Shown: piece after piece, positions 34,958 to 42,418 of the stretch
Layout: each line of letters starts with the position of its first letter
How positions within the stretch are numbered: position 1 is the first letter of the stretch
Source: Cohnella cholangitidis
GTDB lineage: Bacteria > Bacillota > Bacilli > Paenibacillales > Paenibacillaceae
Reading direction: 5' to 3'
Assembly (NCBI RefSeq): GCF_014107495.1
Contig: NZ_CP041969.1
Coordinates: 1,547,001 to 1,611,000, forward strand
Length of the DNA: 64,000 nt
Notes under the pieces: model-generated
Told to the model about the DNA's origin: nothing
Databases searched by the model: none
Seen by the model: only the letters and a program-made list of their open reading frames with translations
Translations under genes and position numbers: made by a program

Positions 34958-36057
34958 CAGATCGCATTCCCTTCCACTTCGAATTTGGTAATAAACCCTT
35001 GGCTGTTGATCGTATGGGTCACGTTATTCATCACGTACGGCTGATTAAATTGGGCTCCTAAGCCATCGACTTTGATGTGCCGGCCCGCGCGAAGCTCCGG
35101 TATCCCGATGCATTCGCCTTCGCCGCTTACCAATTCCATCGCGCGCTCATTGAGCATAGAGTTGGCGAGCTCTTGCGCTTCGTCTTGAGAGGAAGCGTTG
35201 CTATAAACCGTTTCGATCGTGTTGCTGGACAAGGCGGCCATGATGTTCTGGCCCGTCCGGCCATTGGTACCGATTTTGTTAATCCCGCTAGCGGTCGCTT
35301 CGAACGTTTCCCAAGTCTGAGGATCCGTGCCGCGGTAGATGAGCTTGCTGACTTGTTTGGAAATGTCTACCGACGCGGAGTAGCTTTTGAGATTTTTACC
35401 GTACATGAGCGTAATAACGGGACTTGCGGAAGGGCTCATCTTGCGGAAATAAAGCTTCTGTCCGACGACGAAAAAGTCATGATTCGTTTCTTCAGCCAAA
35501 TCCCGCAAAAAGTGAAAATCGCTTTTGCGCATTTGCTCGATCGCCGGTTTTGGTTTCAGGGTGTCGTCCACCTTCAACTGCAGGCTATACTTGCCGCCGA
35601 TTTCCTTGACGACGTCGCTGACTTTCTTGTTCAGCCATAAGTTGGACGTAACGCTTCGCATCATAAGGCAGGAGCGATCCATTCCTTGGACCATGATCGT
35701 CGGTTGGCCTTCCGACGGATAGTCGACCGTAAATCCGGTAATGATGCCGTCGAACACCATCTCCAGCCTGTCGGTGTAGCCCATCTTGATCTCGATCGTT
35801 TTCCCGACGTCGATGAGCGATCCAAGCCACTTGAACTGGCGTGCCACGGCATCATAAGCATTTTCGATCCGGAATTGAAAGGAATCCGATTTCGGATCCG
35901 TCGTGCTGTTCACGGTTAGAGAGGATACGGCGATTTTCTGTAACGTGAAGCTTTGTCCATCCACGCTGATATCGAACGCCGGCACGAAAAAATTGCGGTA
36001 TTTTTGTTCCAACTGGGCGTACGTATACGTGGTGCTGTCGAATTTGATGGTCGTCAC
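34957..36057 (-). CDS. gp27/gpD-like hub protein of the spike complex
   Basis: 366 residues, phage late control D family. Typical features: FDISVDGQSFTLQKIAVSSL, FQFRIENAYDAVARQFKW, TIEIKMGYTDRLEMVFDGII, GMDRSCLMMR, and KSDFHFLRDLAEETNHDFFV (the second tube-like domain). Trimers of this fold adapt the three-fold spike to the six-fold tube. The start is GTG with GGAGTGAGAG upstream. It is translationally coupled to the spike gene and 7 bases after the LysM tube gene. Confidence 0.88.
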   Translation of the reverse strand: MTTIKFDSTTYTYAQLEQKYRNFFVPAFDISVDGQSFTLQKIAVSSLTVNSTTDPKSDSFQFRIENAYDAVARQFKWLGSLIDVGKTIEIKMGYTDRLEMVFDGIITGFTVDYPSEGQPTIMVQGMDRSCLMMRSVTSNLWLNKKVSDVVKEIGGKYSLQLKVDDTLKPKPAIEQMRKSDFHFLRDLAEETNHDFFVVGQKLYFRKMSPSASPVITLMYGKNLKSYSASVDISKQVSKLIYRGTDPQTWETFEATASGINKIGTNGRTGQNIMAALSSNTIETVYSNASSQDEAQELANSMLNERAMELVSGEGECIGIPELRAGRHIKVDGLGAQFNQPYVMNNVTHTINSQGFITKFEVEGNAI

Positions 36058-36064
36058 GATGCTC

Positions 36065-36691
36065 TCACTCCAGCCTAGGAATAATTAGTTTGCGTCCAAC
36101 GGGCAGCTTGCGGGGATTGTCGATTCCGTTCGCTTCCGCTATCGATCGCCATTGTGCCGCGTCTTCGTATTCCTCCGCAGCCAGCATCCACAATTGCTCG
36201 TTCTGCTTCAACATCTTTTGCTTCGTTCTATCGGCGCTCTGGCGAGGGACGTCCTGATATTGCTCGGTCATCGATTTGACCGCCCGGAACGTGACGTTTA
36301 ACGTCGCCCGAACCGGCAAGCCGGAGTCCAGGAACATCGTGAATCTCTGCTGAACCTTCTCCGCGACGCCTTTGAAATCGAGCGAGCCCCATACGAACCG
36401 GCAGAGCGGCGGCGCGTGAAGATCCCGGTCGACCTCGAGCAATCCGGATATTTTCGCGGTATGGGATCGTACGTCGGTCCCCTTCTCGTACGTGTCGAAG
36501 AAGAGATCCATCGTAAGCGACATAGCTTCGCCGCTGACGAATTGCGCGATCGGAGATTGAAGCCCCGGGATCGTCTGCCACGCGAATTGGTTCCCCGCCT
36601 GAAGCACGTATTCGTTCGGGTTAAACAGGACGTTAACCGTTTCTTGCCCATTCTCTTTGTAGATGATGATCTGTGCTTTGCTTAAAGCCAA
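36065..36691 (-). CDS. Contractile injection system tube-initiator protein with LysM domain (Afp7-like)
   Basis: 208 residues. The N-terminal domain (about 1-150; NVLFNPNEYVLQAGNQFAWQ, MSLTMDLFFDTYEKGTDVR, LCRFVWGSLDFKGVAEKVQQ) is the CIS tube family fold; the C-terminal 50 residues (QLWMLAAEEYEDAAQWRSIA, NGIDNPRKLPVGRKLIIP) form a LysM repeat. In Afp7 and T4 gp53-like proteins this clamps the baseplate wedge to the hub. The start codon is TTG at 36691 with GAGGAGGG 9 bases upstream. The unusual 51-bp repeat array lies immediately upstream. Confidence 0.88.
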   Translation of the reverse strand: MALSKAQIIIYKENGQETVNVLFNPNEYVLQAGNQFAWQTIPGLQSPIAQFVSGEAMSLTMDLFFDTYEKGTDVRSHTAKISGLLEVDRDLHAPPLCRFVWGSLDFKGVAEKVQQRFTMFLDSGLPVRATLNVTFRAVKSMTEQYQDVPRQSADRTKQKMLKQNEQLWMLAAEEYEDAAQWRSIAEANGIDNPRKLPVGRKLIIPRLE

Positions 36692-37229
36692 CTCCGATTC
36701 CCTCCTCTATCGGCAATTCGTATTTCCTCGATTCCGTGCCATTCTCCGCATTTAACACGGTTACAGCGGCTTATTTCCTCGATTCTGAGCCCTTTACCGC
36801 ATTTAACACGGTTACAGCGGCTTATTTCCTCGATCCTGAGCCGTTTTCCGCTTTTAACACGGTCACAGCGACTTATTTCCTCGATTCCGTGCCATTCTCC
36901 GCATTTAAAACGGCCACACCGGCTTATTTCCTCGATTCCGTGCCATTCTCCGCATTTAACACGACCACACCGGCTTATTTCCTCGATTCCGTGCCATTCT
37001 CCGCATTTAACACGGTCACACCGGCTTATTTCCTCGATTCCGTGCCATTCTCCGCATTTAACACGACCACACCGGCTTATTTCCTCGATTCCGAGCTGTT
37101 TTCCGCATTTAACACGGCCACACCGGCTTATTTCCTCGATTCCGGTCCGTTTTCCGCATTTAACACGACCAGAGCGGCTTATTTCCTCGATTCCGTGCTA
37201 GCTACCGCATTCGGCAAAAGATATTCGAG
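36692..37229. other. 538-base gap in the eCIS operon, almost all repeat array
   Basis: Between the disordered protein gene and the LysM tube gene. Apart from the ribosome binding site of the latter it consists of the 51-bp tandem repeats listed separately. No minus-strand coding frame is supported. Confidence 0.7.
36718..37227. repeat. 51-bp minisatellite, nine full copies and one partial
   Basis: Head-to-tail units of the form CGCATTTAACACGGTCACA, CCGGCTTATTTCCTCGATT, CCGTGCCATTCTC with a constant 51-base period; variation is mostly at a few sites (ACGGTCAC / ACGACCAC / ACGGTTAC; CCGTGCC / CCGAGCT / CTGAGCC). Because 51 is a multiple of three the plus strand stays open and reads as a 17-residue repeat, but no ribosome binding site or family supports a gene. 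The GCATTTAA...GGCTTATTT skeleton recurs in the two repeats at 12487-12590. Confidence 0.9.
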
Positions 37230-38303
37230 TCAGTAGCCTCTCAACCTCTGCTCGAATTTCATTCGCTTCATTAGGGATTTATATACCTGATCCGCGAGTT
37301 CGTCCGGATTAAGCTGCGGCATCGAGCTGATCGCTTTTTGCAGCTGTTCGACGTTAATCTCGGGCGGAGTTGGCGCAGCCTCGACATGACTGGCAGTCTT
37401 CTCCGGTGCGGCCGGTTCCCGGACGTTGCGACGCAGTTCCAATGACGCCGCGTTAGCCGGTTCTGCACTCGCTACTTCATTTGCATAAATGCTTGATGTT
37501 TGTTCCCGGCTCGTTCCGGCAACCGACGACGTAACGTGCGACAATGAGTGGTTGGACGGATTAGGTTGGTCGCTAGTAAAAGGTGTTGAATCTTGCGATA
37601 ATGTCGGCAGCCTGTTCCTCGAAGTTGCAGGAAATATATTCCGGGCGGCCGATAACGTCGGAAGTCTGCGCATTGTCGTTCCAATAGTTGGTACAGCGCT
37701 CGTCGATGGAATAGAATACGCCTGCGTAGCTTGCCGACGAGCAGTCATATTGGAGCGAGTCGGCGCAGCCTGCTTATCGTTCTCCACCCATTGACCCGCT
37801 TTACCGGAGTTTCGTGACGGCGACTCTCCGCGTTGACTTTGCGCTTGTACGAAAGGTGTTCGAAGTTCGAATGATCCGACGATCGATGATGCCGAAACGA
37901 CCTGTTCGGGTTTTCTTATTAACGTTGGCATGGACTTACGGGTACCCACAGTAGCCTGAATGTAGTTAACCGACAAGGGTTGCTGCGCTTGTCCCCTGCC
38001 ACGCGGCATTCGGTTGGTCATCGGTGCTTGCGTTCCCGAGCTCTTCATCTTTCCCCGGGCGACCTGCGAATCGCCTGCTTGAACTTTATTCCGCTCAGCC
38101 TTCAATGGCTGCGCCGAAGTCTCCGTGCGTCGAAACCCAAAAAGATTAGGCGCCGCGCCCATCTTTTTTCGTTGATACACGATCGAGGCCGGCTTGGAAA
38201 CAGTTCCTTTTCCAATCTCTCTTGCCTGTGCGGACAAGCTGGTGAGCCCTTTTCGCCCTTTCTCGGAATCGGACACTTCTTTCGCGCGAATCGTAGCAGA
38301 CAT
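37230..38303 (-). CDS. Disordered, basic eCIS-associated protein with conserved helical C-terminus
   Basis: 357 residues, about 310 of which are low in hydrophobics and rich in Ser, Thr, Ala, Arg, Gln and Pro, so probably unfolded. Only the C-terminal 42 residues look structured: INVEQLQKAISSMPQLNPDE then LADQVYKSLMKRMKFEQRLRGY. A C-terminal helix of the type ELA-x2-VY-x2-L-x2-R-x3-E-R is one I associate with proteins encoded in the same place in other eCIS loci (inference from memory). It could bind the particle through this helix, with the unfolded part packed in the tube lumen or acting as tape measure. It follows the larger disordered protein by 50 bases. Confidence 0.6.
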   Translation of the reverse strand: MSATIRAKEVSDSEKGRKGLTSLSAQAREIGKGTVSKPASIVYQRKKMGAAPNLFGFRRTETSAQPLKAERNKVQAGDSQVARGKMKSSGTQAPMTNRMPRGRGQAQQPLSVNYIQATVGTRKSMPTLIRKPEQVVSASSIVGSFELRTPFVQAQSQRGESPSRNSGKAGQWVENDKQAAPTRSNMTARRQATQAYSIPSTSAVPTIGTTMRRLPTLSAARNIFPATSRNRLPTLSQDSTPFTSDQPNPSNHSLSHVTSSVAGTSREQTSSIYANEVASAEPANAASLELRRNVREPAAPEKTASHVEAAPTPPEINVEQLQKAISSMPQLNPDELADQVYKSLMKRMKFEQRLRGY

Positions 38304-38353
38304 CTCTTGTTCCGTACCTTGTCTTCCGGCTGATGCCGGTTGAATCCCTTGGT

Positions 38354-40540
38354 TTAAGGGTAGACCCTCTCCCTGAAACGTCTCAGTACGAATCCGTTAC
38401 TCGGTTTCCGGGAAGTTTCCGATAATCTCGCGAAAACCCGGTGGCTCGACGATTGCGTGACTGATTCGGCCGATTTTCCTGCCTTTGCGGATTTCGAAAG
38501 AATGCTTCGTTGAATTAATGGCAGCGATTCGCGATTATCGGGTCGAAGGATGCGACCGACGAGCATGGCTTGGGCAGAAAATCTTGCATGAGTCCATGCA
38601 TTCGTTCGAGTTTTCTTCGATGTATTCGTCGTTGCCTGCGCCCTCGCCTGCCCTTGAACTTGCCCTTGAACCTGCCCTTGAACCTGCACCTTCTCCTGAG
38701 CCTTGGTCTGCCCTTGAACCTGCACCTTCTCCTGAGCCTTGGTCTGCCCTTGAATCTGCGTTTGAGCTTGCTCCTGAGTCTTATAGCCGATGCTTAAGGT
38801 AGTATTCACCGCAGAATGGCTAACGGACTTTTCCTCTATTCGCGCGTTCAATTGTTGATCGCTAGGGCTGCGCTCGACTTGGCGCCGGAGCAATCGATGA
38901 GCTAACTTTAGCGATCCCAACGCGATAGGGGATGACATTTTCGCTATTTTGCTCGGCACCTTCGTATCGGCAATTCTTATTCCGTCACCCGCGTCGTGGC
39001 GGAATGGAATTCTCCGCTTCGCAACGACCGGAGCTTCATGATCGACCACGCGACGAACGATCAAACGGGGAATCCCCAATGTTTGATTAGAAGTTCCTTG
39101 TTGCGGAACGTCCAATCCATCCGAGTGCTTAACGGCCGGCTTATACAATTTCCAAACGACGGTCTGGGTCGCATCCTTGTCGGGAGAGTCTACCGATGGG
39201 CCGACAAGAGACGGTATACTAGCCGATAGGCTTGTTGGCTCGCTTTTCGTAGCGTTTGTAGATGAATTAGTGGATGCAGGAGTAGACACGGGAGTCGACA
39301 AGTCCATCGTTGAATCAATCGCGCCGTTAACCGGCGTATCTGCCGATCTGTTGCTAGCCGAAACGGTCTTTTCCTCGCGTCGTAGCTCTCGAATTCGGGG
39401 AGCCGTACCGCTCTCGGTCCTGAACTCCATTGAAGCGCCCTTCTCGATCCTATGCGTCTCGATCGCTTTTCGGAAAGGGCCGCTAGCGTGCGAGAGGCGA
39501 TAACTCGGCACTTCACGCTGGGAGTCCCCCGCAGGAATCACTCTTCCCGGAGCAGGCTGATCGCCGAACTTTACGGGAGAGACCTGGCTCTTATTCGGCT
39601 GAGTTGTCCGAAGAGGAATCTCGTTATCCGATCTTGCGGCTTGGCGGATTAACGGCTTGCGATTGATGAAAATGACTTCCGCGTAAACGGATGGACTAGG
39701 CTTCTTCTTAGAACCCTGCGATTGCTTCGGCATTTTTGCCGCTAAATCCGAGGCCGTCGCTTTCCCTGAGCCTTGTTGTTTCCCTCTCGAAACCGTTGTT
39801 TGATCCGTCGTCCTCGTAAGTTCCGTCTTCCTAGCTTCTCTAGGCTTGCGGAAAGCGACATTAGCCGTCGCAGAGATTGGCCAAGAATGGCGTCTTCCGA
39901 TCGCTTCCGCAAAAGATAAACTACCGGAGTCACCTTTGCCCTGTTGCGACGCCTCGACTGGATTCCGTTGTTCAGTCAACGTTCGCTCGCCAAAGAATCC
40001 GTCATGTTCGCCATTATCCGTAAATAAGCCGCGAGAGACTGCCGAGGCCGCTTCCTCGGCAACGCGAGCTTTTCCCGGGCGACGTTTACGAGACCCGTTA
40101 TCATTATAGGAACGCTCATCCTTCGAGGCGCCGCTCAGAGCCTGTTCCCTTATCTTCCGTTGCTCGACGATGATCCGATCCACTTCGCGAACGACGATCA
40201 CTTTGCGCTCTACGATCGTCTCGCGTTCGACAACGCGTTCTCGTTCAATGACCCGCTCGATCACCCGATCCTTCGGGGCCGACGTACTTGAAGACGGAGC
40301 TGAAGGGGCTACCGTTGCAGGAGGAATCGGTAACGGAGCGCGGCGATCATTACCGGCTAGAGGCGATGGTTTGCGAGAACCCTTGCGGCCTTCCCCTTTC
40401 CCCGTCTTGAAGATCAAGGGCTTGCCACTGACGATACCTCGGCGGATGGAGCCGTATTTCCCGGCGATCGCGCCGGCAAACCAGTCGTGCGGAACCTTAA
40501 GACCCGAACGGGGGTTACGCCATTCCTTTTTCCGTCCCAT
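38354..40540 (-). CDS. Large disordered, basic eCIS-associated protein with low-complexity repeats
   Basis: 728 residues. The N-terminus (about 1-50, KEWRNPRSGLKVPHDWFAGA) is somewhat ordered; residues about 95-140 form a charged heptad-like helix (RVIERVIERERVVERETIVE then KVIVVREVDRIIVEQ); most of the rest is Ser/Arg/Lys/Thr/Pro rich; near residues 605-655 are repeats of Q-G-Q-T-K-A-Q-E-K-V-Q-V. There are no transmembrane helices or enzyme motifs. It sits where several eCIS loci carry unassigned genes between the second tube and the LysM protein. As no other tape measure is recognisable here, it is a candidate for tape measure or for lumen cargo. GGAGAGGAGAGGGAAGG precedes the ATG. Confidence 0.6.
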   Translation of the reverse strand: MGRKKEWRNPRSGLKVPHDWFAGAIAGKYGSIRRGIVSGKPLIFKTGKGEGRKGSRKPSPLAGNDRRAPLPIPPATVAPSAPSSSTSAPKDRVIERVIERERVVERETIVERKVIVVREVDRIIVEQRKIREQALSGASKDERSYNDNGSRKRRPGKARVAEEAASAVSRGLFTDNGEHDGFFGERTLTEQRNPVEASQQGKGDSGSLSFAEAIGRRHSWPISATANVAFRKPREARKTELTRTTDQTTVSRGKQQGSGKATASDLAAKMPKQSQGSKKKPSPSVYAEVIFINRKPLIRQAARSDNEIPLRTTQPNKSQVSPVKFGDQPAPGRVIPAGDSQREVPSYRLSHASGPFRKAIETHRIEKGASMEFRTESGTAPRIRELRREEKTVSASNRSADTPVNGAIDSTMDLSTPVSTPASTNSSTNATKSEPTSLSASIPSLVGPSVDSPDKDATQTVVWKLYKPAVKHSDGLDVPQQGTSNQTLGIPRLIVRRVVDHEAPVVAKRRIPFRHDAGDGIRIADTKVPSKIAKMSSPIALGSLKLAHRLLRRQVERSPSDQQLNARIEEKSVSHSAVNTTLSIGYKTQEQAQTQIQGQTKAQEKVQVQGQTKAQEKVQVQGQVQGQVQGQARAQATTNTSKKTRTNAWTHARFSAQAMLVGRILRPDNRESLPLIQRSILSKSAKAGKSAESVTQSSSHRVFARLSETSRKPSNGFVLRRFRERVYP

Positions 40541-40607
40541 CCTTCCCTCTCCTCTCCCAATGGCTAATGATCGATATAGCCGTTCTCCTGCTCAATTCCA
40601 CATTTGG

Positions 40608-41054
40608 TTATGGGCGAAATATCGTCTTGATTCCGTTGTGCACGAGCTCCAACGTTTCGATAGCTACGTCGCTCGTCGCCGCGTTCAAGCTGGGGCCGGT
40701 CCACTTCGTCGGATAAGCCTCGAAAAAATTCCATCTGCACAATTCCGCGCCGTCCTGCTTGTACAGAATCACCGACCCGCTCTTGCGGGTCACCGTGCCG
40801 AGCGAGGATTGGAAATACCAGTTCCAAAGCTCCTGCGAGGACGACAATCCCCTTCTCAGAATAATCGGAGAATTCCTCACGCCCTTCGGCAATCGGTGGA
40901 CGTATCCGTTAACTCCGCCTTCGCGTATTTCCTCGTACTCTATCTGCGACTCCAGTCCTTGCACTTCGGAAAATCCGGCAACGAGCATGCCATCCAGTTC
41001 GACAACGAAGCGAAACGCTCCGTTCACATTATGATTCATAGCCGCCACGGTCAC
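40608..41054 (-). CDS. gp19-like tube protein, second paralogue (Afp5-like)
   Basis: 148 residues, FRFVVELDGMLVAGFSEVQG, LPKGVRNSPIILRRGLSSSQ and SDVAIETLELVHNGI, the pattern of T4 gp19 / Afp1-Afp5 inner tube proteins. Compared with the major tube protein at 41948 it lacks the N-terminal PYRNF and is more diverged, consistent with an adaptor ring between hub and tube. GTG at 41054 is the open-frame start; ATG 41039 (MNHN) is an alternative. It begins 9 bases after the stop of the DUF6760-like frame. Confidence 0.85.
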   Translation of the reverse strand: MTVAAMNHNVNGAFRFVVELDGMLVAGFSEVQGLESQIEYEEIREGGVNGYVHRLPKGVRNSPIILRRGLSSSQELWNWYFQSSLGTVTRKSGSVILYKQDGAELCRWNFFEAYPTKWTGPSLNAATSDVAIETLELVHNGIKTIFRP

Positions 41055-41063
41055 GTTCCGTCG

Positions 41064-41279
41064 TCACCTCTTCCCGAATACGTCGAATACGTTTTGCTTT
41101 TCCGGCTCGTCGTTCAATTTCCGGTTAATTTTCGATATTTCTTCGCACCACCGCCGACGCTCTCGATGATCCATGTTCATAATGTCATCATGGGGCCAAT
41201 GGAAATAATAGGCGATAAAGCCGACTTCCTCGTAGATTCGCTCAGGCGAGTGAACTACGAGAGGCCCTCCGTTACGGAT
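41064..41279 (-). CDS. DUF6760-like tail-assembly extension, read in the -1 frame after the chaperone-like gene
   Basis: 71 codons from ATC 41279 to TGA 41064 give a convincing protein: RNGGPLVVHSPERIYEEVGF, IAYYFHWPHDDIMNMDHRE, RRRWCEEISKINRKLNDEPE, ending VFDVFGKR. The FHW...I-M-x-M-x-HRERRRW-x2-EIS-x-IN pattern is that of the small DUF6760/gpT-like family found beside tail assembly proteins. The frame contains no ATG, GTG or TTG before the conserved region: upstream it is closed by TGA at about 41303. It overlaps the chaperone-like gene by 25 bases in the -1 frame, directly at a T TTT TTA heptamer. It is therefore most likely made as a 190-residue frameshift fusion. Confidence 0.7.
   Translation of the reverse strand: MRNGGPLVVHSPERIYEEVGFIAYYFHWPHDDIMNMDHRERRRWCEEISKINRKLNDEPEKQNVFDVFGKR
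41229..41261 (-). promoter_or_regulatory. Hairpin downstream of the slippery site
   Basis: On the minus strand CTCGTAG pairs with CTACGAG (seven pairs), and inside it TTC pairs with GAA and CTC with GAG around a GCCT loop, with one mismatch and one bulge. The stem starts 17 bases after the heptamer (15 with the outer CC/GG pairs), somewhat farther than the usual 5-9. It contains the TAG stop of the upstream gene. A smaller TCCG-TAA-CGGA hairpin lies immediately after the heptamer. Confidence 0.6.
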
Positions 41280-41635
41280 AAAAAATCGACTTCCACCTCG
41301 AACTCATGATCGCACTTCGGACATGCCGTATGCAGCTTGGGCGCTTCCAAATCGTTAATCTGCCGATATAGATTTTGCAAATATGCGAGATCGGCCGTAA
41401 AAAGCTTCTCTATCGTTTTCGTATCGACGTGTTTGACGTCTCCGAGCCGAGTAATGACCCGGGCTAGCAAAATAACGGTCAAATAACCTTGGTTTTGTTG
41501 AACGCGCGGATCCCGCATCGGCAAAATTTCGTCCGCCGCGGTAGCGAGCCGCATCACTCCTCGTTTGTGCAACGTTCCGCTATCGTCCACGTAACCTCTA
41601 GGCAGCTCGAATTCATATTCGGTTTGAAAAGCCAT
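41255..41635 (-). CDS. eCIS tail-assembly-chaperone-like protein with C-x2-C pair
   Basis: 126 residues. FQTEYEFELPRGYVDDSGTL, KRGVMRLATAADEILPMRDP, NQGYLTVILLARVITRLGDV and a C-terminal ACPKCDHEFEVEVDFLSVTE. This is a conserved eCIS protein found between tube genes, and its position matches the tail assembly chaperone (gpG-like) of phages. The single C-x2-C pair may bind metal as half a zinc ribbon. ATG 41635 is preferred over the TTG 18 bases earlier because GGGAGTG precedes it. The slippery heptamer lies in its last codons, so two products (126 and about 190 residues) are expected. Confidence 0.8.
   Translation of the reverse strand: MAFQTEYEFELPRGYVDDSGTLHKRGVMRLATAADEILPMRDPRVQQNQGYLTVILLARVITRLGDVKHVDTKTIEKLFTADLAYLQNLYRQINDLEAPKLHTACPKCDHEFEVEVDFLSVTEGLS
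41279..41285 (-). promoter_or_regulatory. Programmed -1 ribosomal frameshift site (T TTT TTA)
   Basis: In the zero frame of the chaperone-like gene the codons are GAT TTT TTA TCC, giving the heptamer T TTT TTA in exactly the X XXY YYZ phase. Slipping back one base leads into TTT TTT ATC CGT, the open DUF6760-like frame. The heptamer occurs 8 codons before the zero-frame stop. P2 uses the related T TTT TTG between genes E and E'. Confidence 0.7.
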
Positions 41636-41947
41636 CCTGATGTTCACTCCCAACTGGTTAAATAAAAAAGGAAAACAAGAGAGAGGGCCTCCCTTGTCGG
41701 TGAATCGCTATTTTTATTCGTGTTATGCGGTCTAACGCTTCTATCAATAGCGTTACGGCATAACGTTAAATGGGCAATTCCGTTGCGCTAACATCCATAT
41801 AACGTTATCTCCTAACGTTATTGCCTTGAGAATCGGCATATTCGGCTCCTTGGCGCGCAATAGCATTATCACGTAACGCTATTGCGCATTATAGGAGTTC
41901 CTCATCGGAATAAAGTTATTTCGTAACTTTATTCCAACGTTTCATCT
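41636..41947. other. 312-base gap between the major tube gene and the chaperone-like gene
   Basis: Contains no gene. It holds four successive inverted repeats (41733-41935), listed next, in otherwise AT-rich sequence. Confidence 0.8.
41733..41935. repeat. Array of four perfect stem-loops in the eCIS operon
   Basis: (1) 41733-41755, TAACGCT/AGCGTTA, 7 pairs. (2) 41799-41821, ATAACGTTA/TAACGTTAT, 9 pairs. (3) 41855-41887, GCGCAATAGC/GCTATTGCGC, 10 pairs. (4) 41907-41935, GGAATAAAGTTA/TAACTTTATTCC, 12 pairs with a 5-base loop. None is followed by a T run. Placed directly after the major tube gene they may protect the sheath-tube part of the mRNA from 3' decay or lower expression of the following genes. 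Confidence 0.85.
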
Positions 41948-42382
41948 TTACGCCGTGCGAGTCATCCCTTCGTGAGCAAGCTCGAGAAGCTCGATCGCGA
42001 CTTCCGCGCCCGATCCGTTAAAGCCCGGAGCGGTGTAGCGAACCGGCCACGCTTCAATGACTTGCCATGTCGCTACGTCTCCGCCTTCGTCATCGATGGC
42101 GATGATCGTAACCGTCTTGCGCTCGATCGTCCCTTCGATACACGACTGTACCCATTCGTAGAGCTCCATCGATTCCGTAGAGCCCCACTTCAGAGTGATA
42201 TTGCCGTAGCGGGCAAGACCCGGCAGCTTGCGGGGGGTAATGACTTCATTGCCCTCCCGGTACTGTACGACGTCGAACGAAGCATCGAATCCGGCGACTT
42301 CGCTGAATCCCGCTTGCTCCAATCCTTCAATCTCCACACGGAATCTAAAATTGCGGTATGGATCATTACGTTCTCCTGGCAT
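41948..42382 (-). CDS. Major inner tube protein, gp19-like (Afp1-like)
   Basis: 144 residues beginning DPYRNFRFRVEIEGLEQAGF, then SEVAGFDASFDVVQYREGNE, LPGLARYGNITLKWG and EVAIELLELAHEGM. This is the standard phage-tail tube / gp19 family pattern; hexameric rings of it stack to make the rigid tube that is expelled when the sheath contracts. GGAAGGGG precedes the ATG. It lies 36 bases after the sheath gene and before the hairpin array, so it is probably made in high amounts. Confidence 0.93.
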   Translation of the reverse strand: MPGERNDPYRNFRFRVEIEGLEQAGFSEVAGFDASFDVVQYREGNEVITPRKLPGLARYGNITLKWGSTESMELYEWVQSCIEGTIERKTVTIIAIDDEGGDVATWQVIEAWPVRYTAPGFNGSGAEVAIELLELAHEGMTRTA

Positions 42383-42418
42383 GGGAATCCCCTTCCGTTC
42401 AATTTATATTTCGCTTAT

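Noticed and set aside
36718..37227. CRISPR-like array
   Set aside because: Units are contiguous with no unique spacers, and no cas genes are present.
36673..37236. Plus-strand 187-codon frame with ten 17-residue repeats
   Set aside because: It follows from the 51-base period of the minisatellite; no ribosome binding site or promoter, and it runs antisense within the eCIS operon.
40170..41309. Long plus-strand frame of 379 codons
   Set aside because: Its first part mirrors the ERVxER-coding repeats of the disordered protein on the other strand, and it runs through four minus-strand genes with clear family matches.
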